DNA of 64,000 nt from Chloroflexi bacterium TSY (GTDB lineage Bacteria > Chloroflexota > Anaerolineae > Caldilineales > Caldilineaceae), in NCBI GenBank assembly GCA_019217005.1, contig JAHBNG010000040.1, forward strand, positions 44,584 through 108,583, in the 5' to 3' direction. This document shows, one piece after another, positions 17,505-27,445 of this stretch. The notes under the pieces are model-generated. The model was not told the DNA's origin. It saw only the letters and a program-made list of their open reading frames with translations, and did no database searches. A program made the translations under genes and the position numbers. How positions within the stretch are numbered: position 1 is the first letter of the stretch; each line of letters begins with the position of its first letter.

Positions 17505-18532
17505 ACTTCAACTCCTTGCAGTTCTAGTTCGGCTGACAAATGACAACTCGCATAATGACCAGTCGATATCTGATGCAACTCAGGAACTTCTTCCTTGCAA
17601 ATGCTCTTGGCATAGCGACAGCGGGGATGAAAGATGCAACCAGATGGTGGATTAGCCGGACTTGGCACATCTCCTTCTAGAATGATGCGATTGGGGCGAA
17701 TGTCGGGATCTGCAGGTGGTACAGCCGAAACAAGCGCTTCCGTATAGGGGTGTTTGGGATTTTTGAGCAGCTCTTCGGCATCGGCAATCTCTACCATTTT
17801 CCCCACATACATGACGGCAATTCGATCGCACATATGCTCAACGACTGAAAGATCATGCGCAATGAAAAGCAGCGTGAGTCCCAGTTCTTCTTTGAGCGAT
17901 TGCAAAAGGTTGAGAACCTGTGCTTGGATCGAAACATCTAGCGCGGAGACCGGCTCATCGGCCACAATTAAGCGTGGACTCAAGGCCAAGGTGCGCGCCA
18001 AACCGATACGCTGACGTTGGCCACCAGAGAATTCATGTGGGTAGCGACGCATATAATTTGGATCAAGCCCCACTGCCCGCATTAATTGGGCGACTCGTTC
18101 CTCCATTTCACGCCCCTTGGCGACCTTGTGAATGATAAGCGGCTCACCAATTAGGTCTTTCACCGTTAGACGTGGATTGAGTGAGCTAAAGGGATCTTGG
18201 AAGATCATGCGCATCTCGCGGCGAAGTGGCTTCATCGTCTTTTGGTCGATAGTGGCGATGTTGATGCGTGATCCATCATTTTTGCGGTACCAGATTTCGC
18301 CATCGGTCGGCTCATAAAGGCGTAGCAGCGTACGCCCCACAGTTGTCTTGCCGCAACCGCTTTCACCAACCAGACCCAATGCCTCATTTTCATGAATTGA
18401 AAATGAGATACCATCGACCGCTTTGATATGCCCCACCACGCGTTGTAAAAAGCCTCTGTGGATGGGGAAATGCTGTTTCAAGTTTTTAACTTCGAGCAAT
18501 ACGCCATTTTCGGACGCTTTTTCTTCAGGCAT
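17501..18532 (-). CDS. oppF: Oligopeptide ABC transporter ATP-binding protein OppF-type
   Basis: A 343-aa ABC ATPase. Walker [10 protein letters not shown] (about residue 55), signature [15 protein letters not shown], Walker [14 protein letters not shown]-loop IAHDLS, plus the C-terminal oligo_HPY extension with clustered Cys ([15 protein letters not shown]) typical of peptide/nickel transporters. It should power the permease pair OppB/OppC encoded upstream in the same direction, together with OppD. It is separated from the permease genes by a multihaem cytochrome gene and mobile elements. Confidence 0.9.
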   Translation of the reverse strand: MPEEKASENGVLLEVKNLKQHFPIHRGFLQRVVGHIKAVDGISFSIHENEALGLVGESGCGKTTVGRTLLRLYEPTDGEIWYRKNDGSRINIATIDQKTMKPLRREMRMIFQDPFSSLNPRLTVKDLIGEPLIIHKVAKGREMEERVAQLMRAVGLDPNYMRRYPHEFSGGQRQRIGLARTLALSPRLIVADEPVSALDVSIQAQVLNLLQSLKEELGLTLLFIAHDLSVVEHMCDRIAVMYVGKMVEIADAEELLKNPKHPYTEALVSAVPPADPDIRPNRIILEGDVPSPANPPSGCIFHPRCRYAKSICKEEVPELHQISTGHYASCHLSAELELQGVEV

Positions 18533-18577
18533 AGAATTCGTCTACTGATCTTTTGTGGTTTCGCTTGGAATATTCAT

Positions 18578-20368
18578 TCATGGAATTGGCACGTTCAGCT
18601 GCTCTTCTTCCATCAGAATATCAGGATCGTCCCACTTCTTCCACTCCATCACCTGCTGGAATGCACGCCGGTAAATTAGCTGAACGTCGACTGTTACTGA
18701 ACTTCCCTCCGGCGACTCGAATCGATACTCGGTTAAATCTGTCGCCAGGGCAGGAATTCTGGTATCGGCCTCGATGCTAACTTCACGCCAGAATGCCACG
18801 GTCGGCATCTCTTCCGTCTGATCGTCCTTCAAGAGCTTGGCATATCCTTTGCCTGCCTGTCCAGCATAATTTCCGGTCCATTCTGGCAGGACCGGCCCTT
18901 TTTGGCGTACCAGTGGGTTGCCGTCGTCGTCGGTTGCTGTGACAATGAGCATCATGTGACGCAATGGACTACCGGTTGGCACATGATGCCCCGTTTTGTC
19001 ATTCGTGATGCTGACCGAAATTACGACGCTCCCATTGTCAACTTGTGCATCCGCTTTGAGCGTGACGGCATTTTGCAGCAATTCGACATCACTGCTGCCT
19101 GGCATAGTGTGGTTATGGACTTGATCTGGCTTGCGGTACACACCTTCTTTATCTGGGAAGACGAAATAGTTTTTGGTGGCCTGTTCCGATAATGTGGCCA
19201 ACATGGGTGGCAAACTCATGCCCGCTTTCTGTTCCAACCAAAGCAATGCTGGCGAAATTGTCGTCACGGCAGAAGCATCGTATCGCTCCGCAATGGGCAT
19301 ATGACAATCTTGGCAAGATTGCCCTGTGTCGGCAGCACTATAGGCACTCTCCAGCCATTCACTGTAGGAACCGTAAATCAGCTCATCATTGAATACGCCA
19401 TAATGACAGCTTGCACAATATTGGCCCTCTTTGTAGAGCGGCGAAAAAGTATCGGTGTCCCGCGCCACATCTTCAAGGGAACCCAAAAAGAAGCGTTCAC
19501 CGGGTTCGGGACGATACAGGCGAATCGATTGAATGCCAGGTTTTTCGTGATCCGGCAACTGCGTTTCTTTATCGAGCGAGATTTTGCCGATCTTGTGACA
19601 GAAGTCACAGGAGATCCCCTCCGCCGACACACCCGACAATCCGAGTGGACTGACACCATCTGGTAACTCATCCGACCGCTCGATCGTAACGTAGAGATGA
19701 CAACCAGACCAACCGCAACTGTTGTTTGTTTCCAAATTTGATGCGAGCGGTGTATGACAAGAGGCACAGTTGCCGTCGCGTTGGGGAAAGTCCGTCTTGA
19801 ATCCAGGGCCAAAGTAAGGTTGGGTCAAATCAGGTACTTTGGGGAAACCACCATCATAATCTGAAAATGGACTGACATTTCCCTCCACATCAGTGCCTCG
19901 ATACATCGTCAAGAAACGGGGATTGACAGCGCTTTGTGAGTGGGCATCCGCTTGCCATTCCGCATAAGACGTATGACATTCACCGCAGTTGGCTGATGCT
20001 TCCCAGAGATAGTCGAGATTGTCGGTTCGGTGATGGCGCTTCATGAGGATGGTGATTGATTCATCGCCAGGTGTTGCTTCTGTTGGAGCCAAAAAGTAGT
20101 TTTTGCGCCATGCAATCAATGTGACGGTCTCTTCAGGTATCAGCCCATTGAATTCGAATTCACCAACATCGTTTGTGACAGCGACAAGATCTGTTGCTTG
20201 AACACGCACCTCCGCTCCAGCCACTGGACCATCTTCGTCAACGACTAACCCTCTTATCAAATCCGCGTCTGCACTTTGGGCGTGGAGTAATGCTGCACCA
20301 GTAATTGTCCCGGTCAGAATTAGACCGCTAATGATAAAGCAAAAGAAAAGAGATTTGGAGACCATCAT
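18578..20368 (-). CDS. Secreted multihaem cytochrome c-like protein
   Basis: A 596-aa protein with a signal peptide (about residues 1-30). A carboxypeptidase-regulatory-like Ig domain follows (about 35-105), then a haem-rich region with five CxxCH motifs (CGECH, CASCH, CDFCH, CASCH, CQDCH) and one CGWSGCH, a CX4CH that might bind a sixth haem. The C-terminal ~200 residues look beta-rich and contain TGHHVPTGSPLRHMM, seen in cytochrome c554-like proteins. It probably carries electrons outside the membrane. It starts on the same strand between oppC and oppF, with 45 bp to oppF, which makes it a likely operon member. Confidence 0.8.
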   Translation of the reverse strand: MMVSKSLFFCFIISGLILTGTITGAALLHAQSADADLIRGLVVDEDGPVAGAEVRVQATDLVAVTNDVGEFEFNGLIPEETVTLIAWRKNYFLAPTEATPGDESITILMKRHHRTDNLDYLWEASANCGECHTSYAEWQADAHSQSAVNPRFLTMYRGTDVEGNVSPFSDYDGGFPKVPDLTQPYFGPGFKTDFPQRDGNCASCHTPLASNLETNNSCGWSGCHLYVTIERSDELPDGVSPLGLSGVSAEGISCDFCHKIGKISLDKETQLPDHEKPGIQSIRLYRPEPGERFFLGSLEDVARDTDTFSPLYKEGQYCASCHYGVFNDELIYGSYSEWLESAYSAADTGQSCQDCHMPIAERYDASAVTTISPALLWLEQKAGMSLPPMLATLSEQATKNYFVFPDKEGVYRKPDQVHNHTMPGSSDVELLQNAVTLKADAQVDNGSVVISVSITNDKTGHHVPTGSPLRHMMLIVTATDDDGNPLVRQKGPVLPEWTGNYAGQAGKGYAKLLKDDQTEEMPTVAFWREVSIEADTRIPALATDLTEYRFESPEGSSVTVDVQLIYRRAFQQVMEWKKWDDPDILMEEEQLNVPIP

Positions 20369-20899
20369 GAAAGGAGTTCAATCGTCAACGCCAACCTGTC
20401 CACTTCTCGCAGCACGGCCACTCTCTCGACTAGTGTCATGTATGCACCACGCATAAGGAAACTAGCCGAGTATTCTCAGTAGACCGCAACGCGAAGTCGC
20501 CAAGCATGGCGCGCCATAATGAATGTTAAAATTTAGATTCGGTAAACGTCCAGCGAGCACGCCCCGTGCGGAGTGGCATCCCGTCAAGACCCGCACGGGG
20601 CGTGCTGACTGCACTCGTTTACCCGCTTATTTTCTTAATGTTCGTTATGGCACAGCATTCCCTATTACACGCAGTAGACATAATCCTGCATTTCTCAGTC
20701 AAAACAGACTCGAGCGGGCCAAATGGTCCGAGATTCTCTACTGCGTCTTTTTTCGCCATTTGAACGCTCTACCTCTGAGAAATCCTACTGCGTGTAATCT
20801 CTAATGCAGCTCGGTTACGGTGCGTAGCACAACGGGATCGGCGTTCTCTATTACACGCAGTAGGCCAAAAAAGGGGTAAAATAGCCCTAGGAGGCCAAA
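20369..20899. other. Non-coding region with palindrome, MITE and element end
   Basis: No gene. A strong palindrome at about 20537-20625 (outer arms GGTAAACG/CGTTTACC, inner arms AGCACGCCCCGTGCGG and its complement) is followed by the 135-bp MITE D (20664-20798). The left inverted repeat of the tyrosine-recombinase element then starts at 20841. Confidence 0.6.
20664..20798. mobile_element. 135-bp MITE, family D (copy 1)
   Basis: Ends ATTACACGCAGTAG and CTACTGCGTGTAAT are the same as the ends of the recombinase element that starts 43 bp further on. The interior does not encode protein. Its immediate flanks contain the inverted pair GCATT (20655-20659) and AATGC (20803-20807). The identical 135-bp unit, inverted, interrupts the WD40 gene at 63338-63472. 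Confidence 0.88.
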
Positions 20900-22966
20900 A
20901 TGAACCAAGAATTTAGCGCCGCAGTAACAGGATTCTGTGCCCATGTGAGAATGCTTTCTCCGCAAAGCGAAACTGTAAAACATTACGAAAGTGACCTAAA
21001 TCAATTTGGCCAGGTGATAGAAAAAAGGCCAAGAGAGATAGGTCGCCAAGAGATAACGACGTTTGTAACGGCGCAACTCGAAGCGGGGATGAGCAGTGCG
21101 ACGGTCAATCGCAGAGTGGCAACGTTGAGCCGATTTTTCGACTACTTGGCGGATGAGGCAGAAGACGAAAGCTGGTCAAACCCGGTGGTGTGGCGTCTAC
21201 ACCGACTGGATACAGGTTGCCATCTTCCCAGAGATATAGCGGAACGCATCGTCCGCCAGTTATGGGGGGAGCGTGAGTCAAGGTCAGATAAGAGACCAAG
21301 TGATGTTGGCCTTGATGCTCGACGTTGGCCTGCGGGTGGGCGAAGTGTCGAAACTAGAGATGGGCGATATTGAAGCTGCCATAAATCCGGACGAACTGTG
21401 GTCACTGCGCGTACGCGGCAAAGGGAACAAAGAGCGTCGAGTCTGGTTGACGCCAGAAACCACAGCGCTGTTGGTGAGCTATATGGATGAGCGTCCTGAT
21501 GCAGTCGATAGCCATCTGTTTCTGACTCGTCGTCACAAAGGCATCAGTGTCCGCGGAATCCAGGAGCGCCTCGATTATTACCGTCAGCAAGCCGGACTCT
21601 CCGAGAACGAGGTCTCCTGTCATCGCCTGCGCCATACCTTCGCCAGACGAATGGCAGAGTCGCGTATGCCACTGCCTAGTCTCTCTCATTGGTTGGGTCA
21701 CAGTCAATTGAAAACGACCCAGATTTACATCGATGGTGCCAATCCTGATATGCGAGCCGACTATGAAGCTGCTATGGAGCAGTTGTCTCGCCAAGCCGCA
21801 TGCTCGGATATTGAAGGAACGACATCTGCAATAGAGACAGAGAATACTGTGCCTTCTGAACATCGCACAGTGGAGCCAGCTGTTGGCATCTGTTTGTCCG
21901 CTGATGAGATCCGTCAACGTCTCACCTCATTGCCGCTCTGGCTTCATCAACCCATCATCTCATTACTTCTCCACCAGCAATTACGCTGGAAAGCCCTCTA
22001 TCGGCGGGAACGAGCCCTTCAGTGGCTTGGCGAACTCCAACGCGGTTGGCAATGGATGCTCGACCAGCGCATGCTCTCCAGCTTATCCGAACTAAGACGG
22101 CGCGATCTCCAAGACTACATCACCCACCTATGTGACTTAGAGTATTCCGTCCATACCATCAATCATTTTATTTGTACCCTCAAGTGTTTTCTGCATTTTG
22201 CTGAAGAATGTGGCCAGTCGATCGCTCCGGCTTTATATCGCATTCAACGTCTCAAACGACCCACTACCTTACCTCGTCCGTTGCGCCAGCATGAATTTGC
22301 TCAACTTGAACAGTTCGTCTTAAACTCAACGGCTCAGAGCCTTTCTCCTTCCGACCTCCTTGACCGTGCTTGGTTTCTTATTCTGGTTGATGCTGGGCTA
22401 CGTATGGGCGAAGTGCAAGCTCTGCTCGTTTCTGACTGGAATTCGGATACACAGACTCTGCTCGTTCGAGATGCCAAATCCCATCGTGACCGTCGGTTGC
22501 CTGTTACCCAACGCACTGCTCTTGCCATCGATGCCCATCTGCAACATCGCACCGATGACCTGGCTACTCATTCCCCGCTTTTACTACGCGATGGCTTACC
22601 TCTTCGAGCCAATTATGTGCGCAACCATCTTCATGCCTTTGCCGCCCAAGCTAACTTAGAGGGCGTCACTCCTCATCGCTTGCGCCATACCTTTGCCACC
22701 CGTTTGCTCAACAGTGGCCTTATGCCCATCACTACCTTGCAGAAACTCATGGGGCACACTCATATCGATACCACCATGCTTTATGCACAGCTCTACGATG
22801 AAACCATTCAGCAGCATTATTTAGCCGCTATGGCTTCACATTCTGTTTACGCTATCCCTGAACCTGACCCCGCTATTTGGGGTCCCACTTTGGAGAATGC
22901 CTTTGAATCAACTTTTCAACAGCAACCACTTTAACTTTTATGTCTACTGCGTGTAATAGAGAACGC
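20841..22966 (+). mobile_element. Tyrosine-recombinase element with 23-bp inverted repeats
   Basis: Perfect terminal inverted repeats of 23 bp (left 20841-20863, GCGTTCTCTATTACACG then CAGTAG; right 22944-22966) enclose a single gene region encoding two tyrosine-recombinase modules. No target-site direct repeat is visible, in line with site-specific recombination rather than DDE transposition. The element lies between oppC and the cytochrome gene of the opp operon. The two 135-bp MITE D copies share the inner part of these ends. Confidence 0.82.
20900..22934 (+). pseudogene. Double tyrosine recombinase, one frameshift
   Basis: Start at 20900 with SD AGGAGG. Removing one G from the G6 run at 21264-21269 joins two frames into one protein of about 677 aa. 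Module 1: SAM-like core-binding domain (about 1-100), then a catalytic domain with Arg in DVGLRVGEV, HRLRHTFARR, LGHSQLKTT and Tyr in QIYID. Module 2: a second SAM-like domain (LGELQRGWQWML...), then Arg in DAGLRMGEV, HRLRHTFATR, MGHTHIDTT and Tyr in MLYAQ. Both catalytic sets (R, K, HxxR, H, Y) are complete. The frameshift is in a homopolymer and may be a sequencing error. If it is real, the second ORF (21273-22934) still encodes one catalytic domain lacking its own core-binding domain plus one full recombinase. Confidence 0.85.
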
Positions 22967-23003
22967 CTCCTCCACTGAGGTCTACTGATTATCTATAACC
23001 AAT

Positions 23004-24143
23004 CTAAACAACAGCATACGGATCCGCTGCATCGCGCAACCCGTCTCCCAAAAAATTAAAGCCCAATACAGCAATAATAATGAAAATAACGGGACTCATG
23101 ATCCAAGTATTTGTCCCCAATGTTTGCAACGTCTGGGCATCTTTCATCAGCAGGCCCCAACTGACCAACGGCTCCTGAATACCAATCCCCAGAAAGCTTA
23201 AAAAGGCTTCGGCCAAAATGATGTTGGGAATCGTGAGCGTTAAGACCACGATGATGTGGCTGAGGGAATTGGGAAAGAGATGAAGAAGGATAATGCGCCA
23301 ATCCGATGCACCCATCTCTTTCGCGGCCAGAATAAAGTCTGTTTCGCGAAAAGCCAATACTTTGCCACGTACTTCACGTGCTAATAATGTCCACGAAAGA
23401 AGCGCAAAGATAAGCGACATGATTATGAAGACGCGGAAAGAATCCCATGTTCGAGGAATGATTGCGGCAAGGGAGAGCCACAGAGGCAACTGCGGAAATG
23501 AAGAGACAAATTCCACGAAGCGCTGGATGATGTTATCGATCCAACCACCGTAATAACCAGAGACAACGCCAACGATTGCGCCGACAGCAATGCTAATAAA
23601 GGTTGCAAAGAGACTTAATGAGAGTGAGATGCGTCCAGCCAAACAAGATCGTCCCCATAAATCACGCCCTTGCTTGTCCGTTCCCAGTAAGTAGATAACG
23701 CCACCCTCTTCGACATCAAAAAGGTGGTACTTGGTTGGGAAAAGGCCGAAGATCTTCCATTCCCAGCTCTCCACAAAAAATTGAAGTGAATATCTTTGTT
23801 CTGTATCCGCTTCCCAAATCGGTTCTAAGGTTGTCAGATTTACCGTCACAACCTGATTGTAGACAAACGGGCGCCAATAAAAATTGCCTTCTTCATCAAA
23901 AAATCGCACCCGGGAAGGAGGAATATAACTATCCTTGAGTTCGGCATCATAGAAATCATTTGGCGAAAAGAACTCGGCAAAGAGAGCCAGAATCAGAAGG
24001 GCCAAAATCATCAGCCCTCCGGAAATGGCTGCTTTGCTTTTCTTAAAGCGTTGCCAGACAAGCTCGGTATAAGATTCATGCCGTTCTTGTTCGGGATTGA
24101 TCTCTTCTTCGATTGTTGAAATAGATTCAGCTGCAACTGACAT
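23004..24143 (-). CDS. oppC: Oligopeptide ABC transporter permease OppC-type
   Basis: A 379-aa inner-membrane permease from the ATG at 24143. The frame is open further upstream to 24260, but that would overlap oppB. It has an N-terminal OppC_N segment with one transmembrane helix ([19 protein letters not shown]), a large periplasmic loop, and five further helices in the BPD_transp_1 domain. The EAA loop is [19 protein letters not shown]. It pairs with OppB, which ends 23 bp upstream. The gene is immediately followed by the tyrosine-recombinase element. Confidence 0.9.
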   Translation of the reverse strand: MSVAAESISTIEEEINPEQERHESYTELVWQRFKKSKAAISGGLMILALLILALFAEFFSPNDFYDAELKDSYIPPSRVRFFDEEGNFYWRPFVYNQVVTVNLTTLEPIWEADTEQRYSLQFFVESWEWKIFGLFPTKYHLFDVEEGGVIYLLGTDKQGRDLWGRSCLAGRISLSLSLFATFISIAVGAIVGVVSGYYGGWIDNIIQRFVEFVSSFPQLPLWLSLAAIIPRTWDSFRVFIIMSLIFALLSWTLLAREVRGKVLAFRETDFILAAKEMGASDWRIILLHLFPNSLSHIIVVLTLTIPNIILAEAFLSFLGIGIQEPLVSWGLLMKDAQTLQTLGTNTWIMSPVIFIIIAVLGFNFLGDGLRDAADPYAVV

Positions 24144-24166
24144 AGGGTTAAATATCGTAAATACCG

Positions 24167-25195
24167 CTACGAATATCGGATTCGCGGATCCAGGATCACC
24201 AAGGATATATCGGCAATCAAATTGCCTGCGACGAGCAGGACACCGTATATCAATAAACAACTGGCCGAAATATAAACATCCTCACTGCGTAGGGCAGTGA
24301 GTAATAACGTGCCAATCGTCGGTAACCCTAGGATAATTGACGCCTGTAATTCGCCTTGAAGCATATACGGAAGCACGGTCCCTTGATACATGATAATGGG
24401 GTGTAATGCGTTGGGGACCGCATGTCGCGCCATAACCTTGGCCTCGGTGAGTCCTTTTGAGCGCGCCGTGGTGACATATTGGGCATTGAGTTCATCCAAC
24501 ATATTCCCACGCATCACGCGCAGATTGCGTGCGACACCACCCAACCCCGCAATAAAAACAACGGGCCAGATGTGCGTCAAAAGATCGATTAGCTTTGCCC
24601 ACGAACGCCGGATCTCTTCTAAACTACCAAACTGCCACTCCGTCACAGCGAATTCAGGCGAATAAAAAGCCGTGACATGCTCGCGATCAAGGGTAAAGAC
24701 CAGAAAGAAAAGGATGGCAAGAGCAATCCAAAACCGCGGGACCGCAGCCAATACAAACGACAAGAAGGCAGCAATATTATTGAGCAGAGAATATTGCCGC
24801 GGCGCGACATAGATCCCGATTGCAATGCCTACGAATGTGGATGTAAGATGAGCCAAGACGGCCAATAACATTGTGCGCGGCAAACGTTCAGCGATTAATT
24901 CCCCGACATCACGCTTATAAGCAAAAGAAAAGCCAAAGCTCCCCTCTGAGACAATTCCCCAAACCCAAGTTAAGAATTGAATGGGCATTGGTTGATCCAG
25001 GCCATATCGCGAGCGAAATAACTCCGCCTGTGCCTCTGCTTCTGATTCTGTTGCGCCGCCCTGATTAATCAAAAAAGCTTTGTATGTATCGGCATAATCT
25101 CCTGGAGGAAGTTGAATCACAATAAAGCTCACAAGAGCAATGCCCAGGATGACAAAGATTGAGACAACAGTGCGACGAATAATAAAACCGATCAT
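24167..25195 (-). CDS. oppB: Oligopeptide ABC transporter permease OppB-type
   Basis: A 342-aa inner-membrane permease from the ATG at 25195 ([20 protein letters not shown]). Longer starts up to 25294 add a stretch with no homology to the family. The family N-terminal hallmark [10 protein letters not shown] is present, and the EAA loop is [22 protein letters not shown]. It forms the membrane channel with OppC. The upstream oppA gene is separated from it by IS110 copy 2. Confidence 0.9.
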   Translation of the reverse strand: MIGFIIRRTVVSIFVILGIALVSFIVIQLPPGDYADTYKAFLINQGGATESEAEAQAELFRSRYGLDQPMPIQFLTWVWGIVSEGSFGFSFAYKRDVGELIAERLPRTMLLAVLAHLTSTFVGIAIGIYVAPRQYSLLNNIAAFLSFVLAAVPRFWIALAILFFLVFTLDREHVTAFYSPEFAVTEWQFGSLEEIRRSWAKLIDLLTHIWPVVFIAGLGGVARNLRVMRGNMLDELNAQYVTTARSKGLTEAKVMARHAVPNALHPIIMYQGTVLPYMLQGELQASIILGLPTIGTLLLTALRSEDVYISASCLLIYGVLLVAGNLIADISLVILDPRIRYS

Positions 25196-25464
25196 CTTAG
25201 ATGAGTATCCACCATCTGAGAACAGGAGTAATAAAATGTCCACTCGTCTCCCAAATGTGTACAAACTCTGCTTCACTTTGAGTGAAATCATCATTCGCGC
25301 ACATTTGTGGCAGATGAGCTATGATGTCGTGAACAGTGAGTAGAGGCCTTATTGAAAGTCGATTCCAATAACCGACCTACTACTCATTGTTTACTACTTA
25401 CGGTCTTGGTCATTGTTTCGTCCAACCAAGGTGTCTTCTCAATAAGAAGGGGTTAGGCAGAACT

Positions 25465-25523
25465 GACCTTCCCGGAAGAGGTCAGGTATGAGATCGTCAA
25501 CGAGGCTGTTCTGGACCTCTTCC
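25465..25523. repeat. Left part of a palindromic target split by IS110 (copy 2)
   Basis: Left arm GACCTTCCCGGAAGAGGTC, loop, and right arm start GACCTCTTCC. The rest (TCCGGGAAGGTC) is at 27301-27312 beyond the IS. Compared with the palindrome at 12544, the stem differs at paired positions (G-C changed to A-T, and the outermost arm bases), so pairing is kept. The loop has the same length but unrelated sequence. Confidence 0.75.
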
Positions 25524-25533
25524 TGTTAGGTAA

Positions 25534-25734
25534 TATAGGAAAGGGAGATAAAATAAGGGAAGGCAAAAGCAAGGAAAGCCGAAACTTATTGGACTCTCGA
25601 CCTGGCAAAAAGGACCAACCTCTTCGAGCGGTGCGACCGCCCTTCCCGGACAGTCCGCCAGGTCGACGCCGTGCAACGTCGAAAGCGTGCAGCACCTCGA
25701 GTGCCATAACAGGAAAACGGAAAACAGCGTCCAA
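25534..25734 (+). ncRNA. IS110 bridge RNA (copy 2)
   Basis: Sequence identical to copy 1 shifted by 12922 bp. Guides are at 25618-25625 (left target), 25642-25650 (right target), 25682-25689 (left donor) and 25707-25714 (right donor). At this site the left-target guide ACCTCTTC matches the flanking target exactly. At copy 1 it would need one G-U pair. Confidence 0.78.
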
Positions 25735-25773
25735 AGTTGAGGAGCTCAGGCGATACGGGAGAGGAGGTCCAAG

Positions 25774-26993
25774 ATGAAAGTGAAAATGGGAATCGACTGG
25801 AGTGAAAAGAAACATGATGTGATGATGTTGGATGAGACAGGACGAGCGCTGGGCTATGCGCAGATAGAGCATAGCCAGAAGGATTTCGCCAAATTGAAGA
25901 AATGAGAAAGAAGACAGGAGCGAGCCATGATGAAGTGACAGTGGGACTGGAAACAGCGCATAATTTGCTGATTGATTATCTCTGGTCGAGCGGGTACAAG
26001 AATGTCTATGTGGTGCCGCCGAATGTGGTGAACAAGAGTCGGGAGCGCTATAGTCAAAGTGGTGCGCATAATGATAAGAGTGATGCCTATGTGATAGCAG
26101 ATTTGTTGCGGACCGATGTCCATCGATTTTATCCTTGGTCACCTGGCAGTGAATTACTCCAGCAGATGCGAGTGGTCAGCAGTGCCACACAATACTGGAC
26201 CAAAGAGACTGTGGCCTTATCCAACCGTCTGCGCGCTTGCCTGTTGCGTTACCATCCGGCGCTGCTTGAGGTCTTCAGCAACTGGCCTTCTCGGATTGCC
26301 TGCCACCTGGTTCTGACCTATCCAACGCCAGAGCATGTGCGCAACTCCACCTATGAAGGCTTCCAAGAGTTTCTCAAGCAGCACCGACATACGCAACCCC
26401 GTAAATGGGTCACTTGTTATGATAAGTTAACCGCCACTTATCCCACATCAGCTCCTGCATTTGTGCCAGCGTATCAACGAGAAGCTCTTCAGCTGGCTGA
26501 ATGTCTTTTGTTTGCACTGCGCTATGAACAAGAGACCCTTGACCAGTTACAGTCACTTTTTCTGCAACATCCGGATCAGCATATCTTTGCTTCTTTACCT
26601 GGTGCTGGCCAGCTTTTAGCTCCCAGTCTTCTGGTCAAGTTTGGCGAAGACAGGAAACGCTTTCCCTCTCCCATGAGCCTTCAGTCTCTGGCGGGAACCT
26701 GTCCTGTCACCAAACAAAGTGGCAAAGTCAGAACCGTTCATTTCCGCAGAGCTTGCGATCACGACTTTCGTTATTTTACTCAGCAATTTGCTCGCTGCTC
26801 CCGCAAAGAGTCTTCTTGGGCCGCTGCTTTTTACACCGCCGCTCGCCAACGCGGTCTCAAAAAGAGTCATGCTGATCGCACTCTCGCTAATCGCTGGATT
26901 TGCATCATTTGGAAATTGTGGCAAGACAAGAAACCTTATGATGAATCTTTCCATTTGCAGCAACGAGCCCATCGTCGCCAACCTATCGCTTAA
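25774..26993 (+). pseudogene. IS110-family transposase, frameshifted copy
   Basis: Same gene as 12852-14072, but one G is missing from the GGG run at about 25881. The first ~36 codons are therefore out of frame with the rest. The remaining frame (from 25902) encodes 363 residues including the DEDD and Transposase_20 domains but lacks the first catalytic Asp (GIDWSEKK). Either the copy is inactive, or the lost base is a sequencing error. Confidence 0.85.
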
Positions 26994-27008
26994 TTGCTTC
27001 TAATTTTT

Positions 27009-27164
27009 GGGGTGGTTCAGAATTAGGTTTACACTTTTGATACATAGATAAAAATCTATATTGAGGTCATTTTCTGCCTGAGCATGGCTCAAAGTAGAAA
27101 ATATAAACATCTTTTCTCTTTGCAAAAATGTAAACCTAATTGTCCGCCTAAAATGAACCACCCC
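27009..27164. mobile_element. 156-bp MITE, subfamily A (inside IS110 copy 2)
   Basis: Same sequence and same TAATTTTT flanks as the MITE at 14088-14243. It was carried along when the IS duplicated and is not an independent insertion. Confidence 0.88.
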
Positions 27165-27445
27165 TAATTTTTTACTATGTATCGCCTTTGGGTTCCTTGC
27201 CTTTGTCCTCATCTATATGTTGACATAACACGCTGCTGGTTCTCTCTATCAGTTCTTCTTCAACGCGCCCTTTTGGAACTGCCATTACATACAAAGCGTG
27301 TCCGGGAAGGTCTTGACTCGCTTGATTGACGATACCAATCAGGAGACAAGCCGACTACTTTGCAATTGGTTTACGGCCGGAAAGCGTTCATTCATTGAGT
27401 AGTGGCCACTTGGTTAAGCGGCTGAATCGATGACCTTTGCCTTAC

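Larger units (their letters stand above)
25524..27303 (+). mobile_element. IS110-family insertion sequence, copy 2 (frameshifted)
   Basis: It matches copy 1 from TGTTAGG to GCGTG, with one base missing. It is inserted between oppA and oppB. It carries the same MITE at the same place as copy 1 and the same bridge-RNA region. TCC is present at both junctions (25521-25523 and 27301-27303). Confidence 0.88.

Noticed and set aside
23905..23920. CCGGGAAGG inside oppC as another IS110 target palindrome
   Set aside because: There is no matching left arm within 80 bp. It is a chance match within coding sequence.
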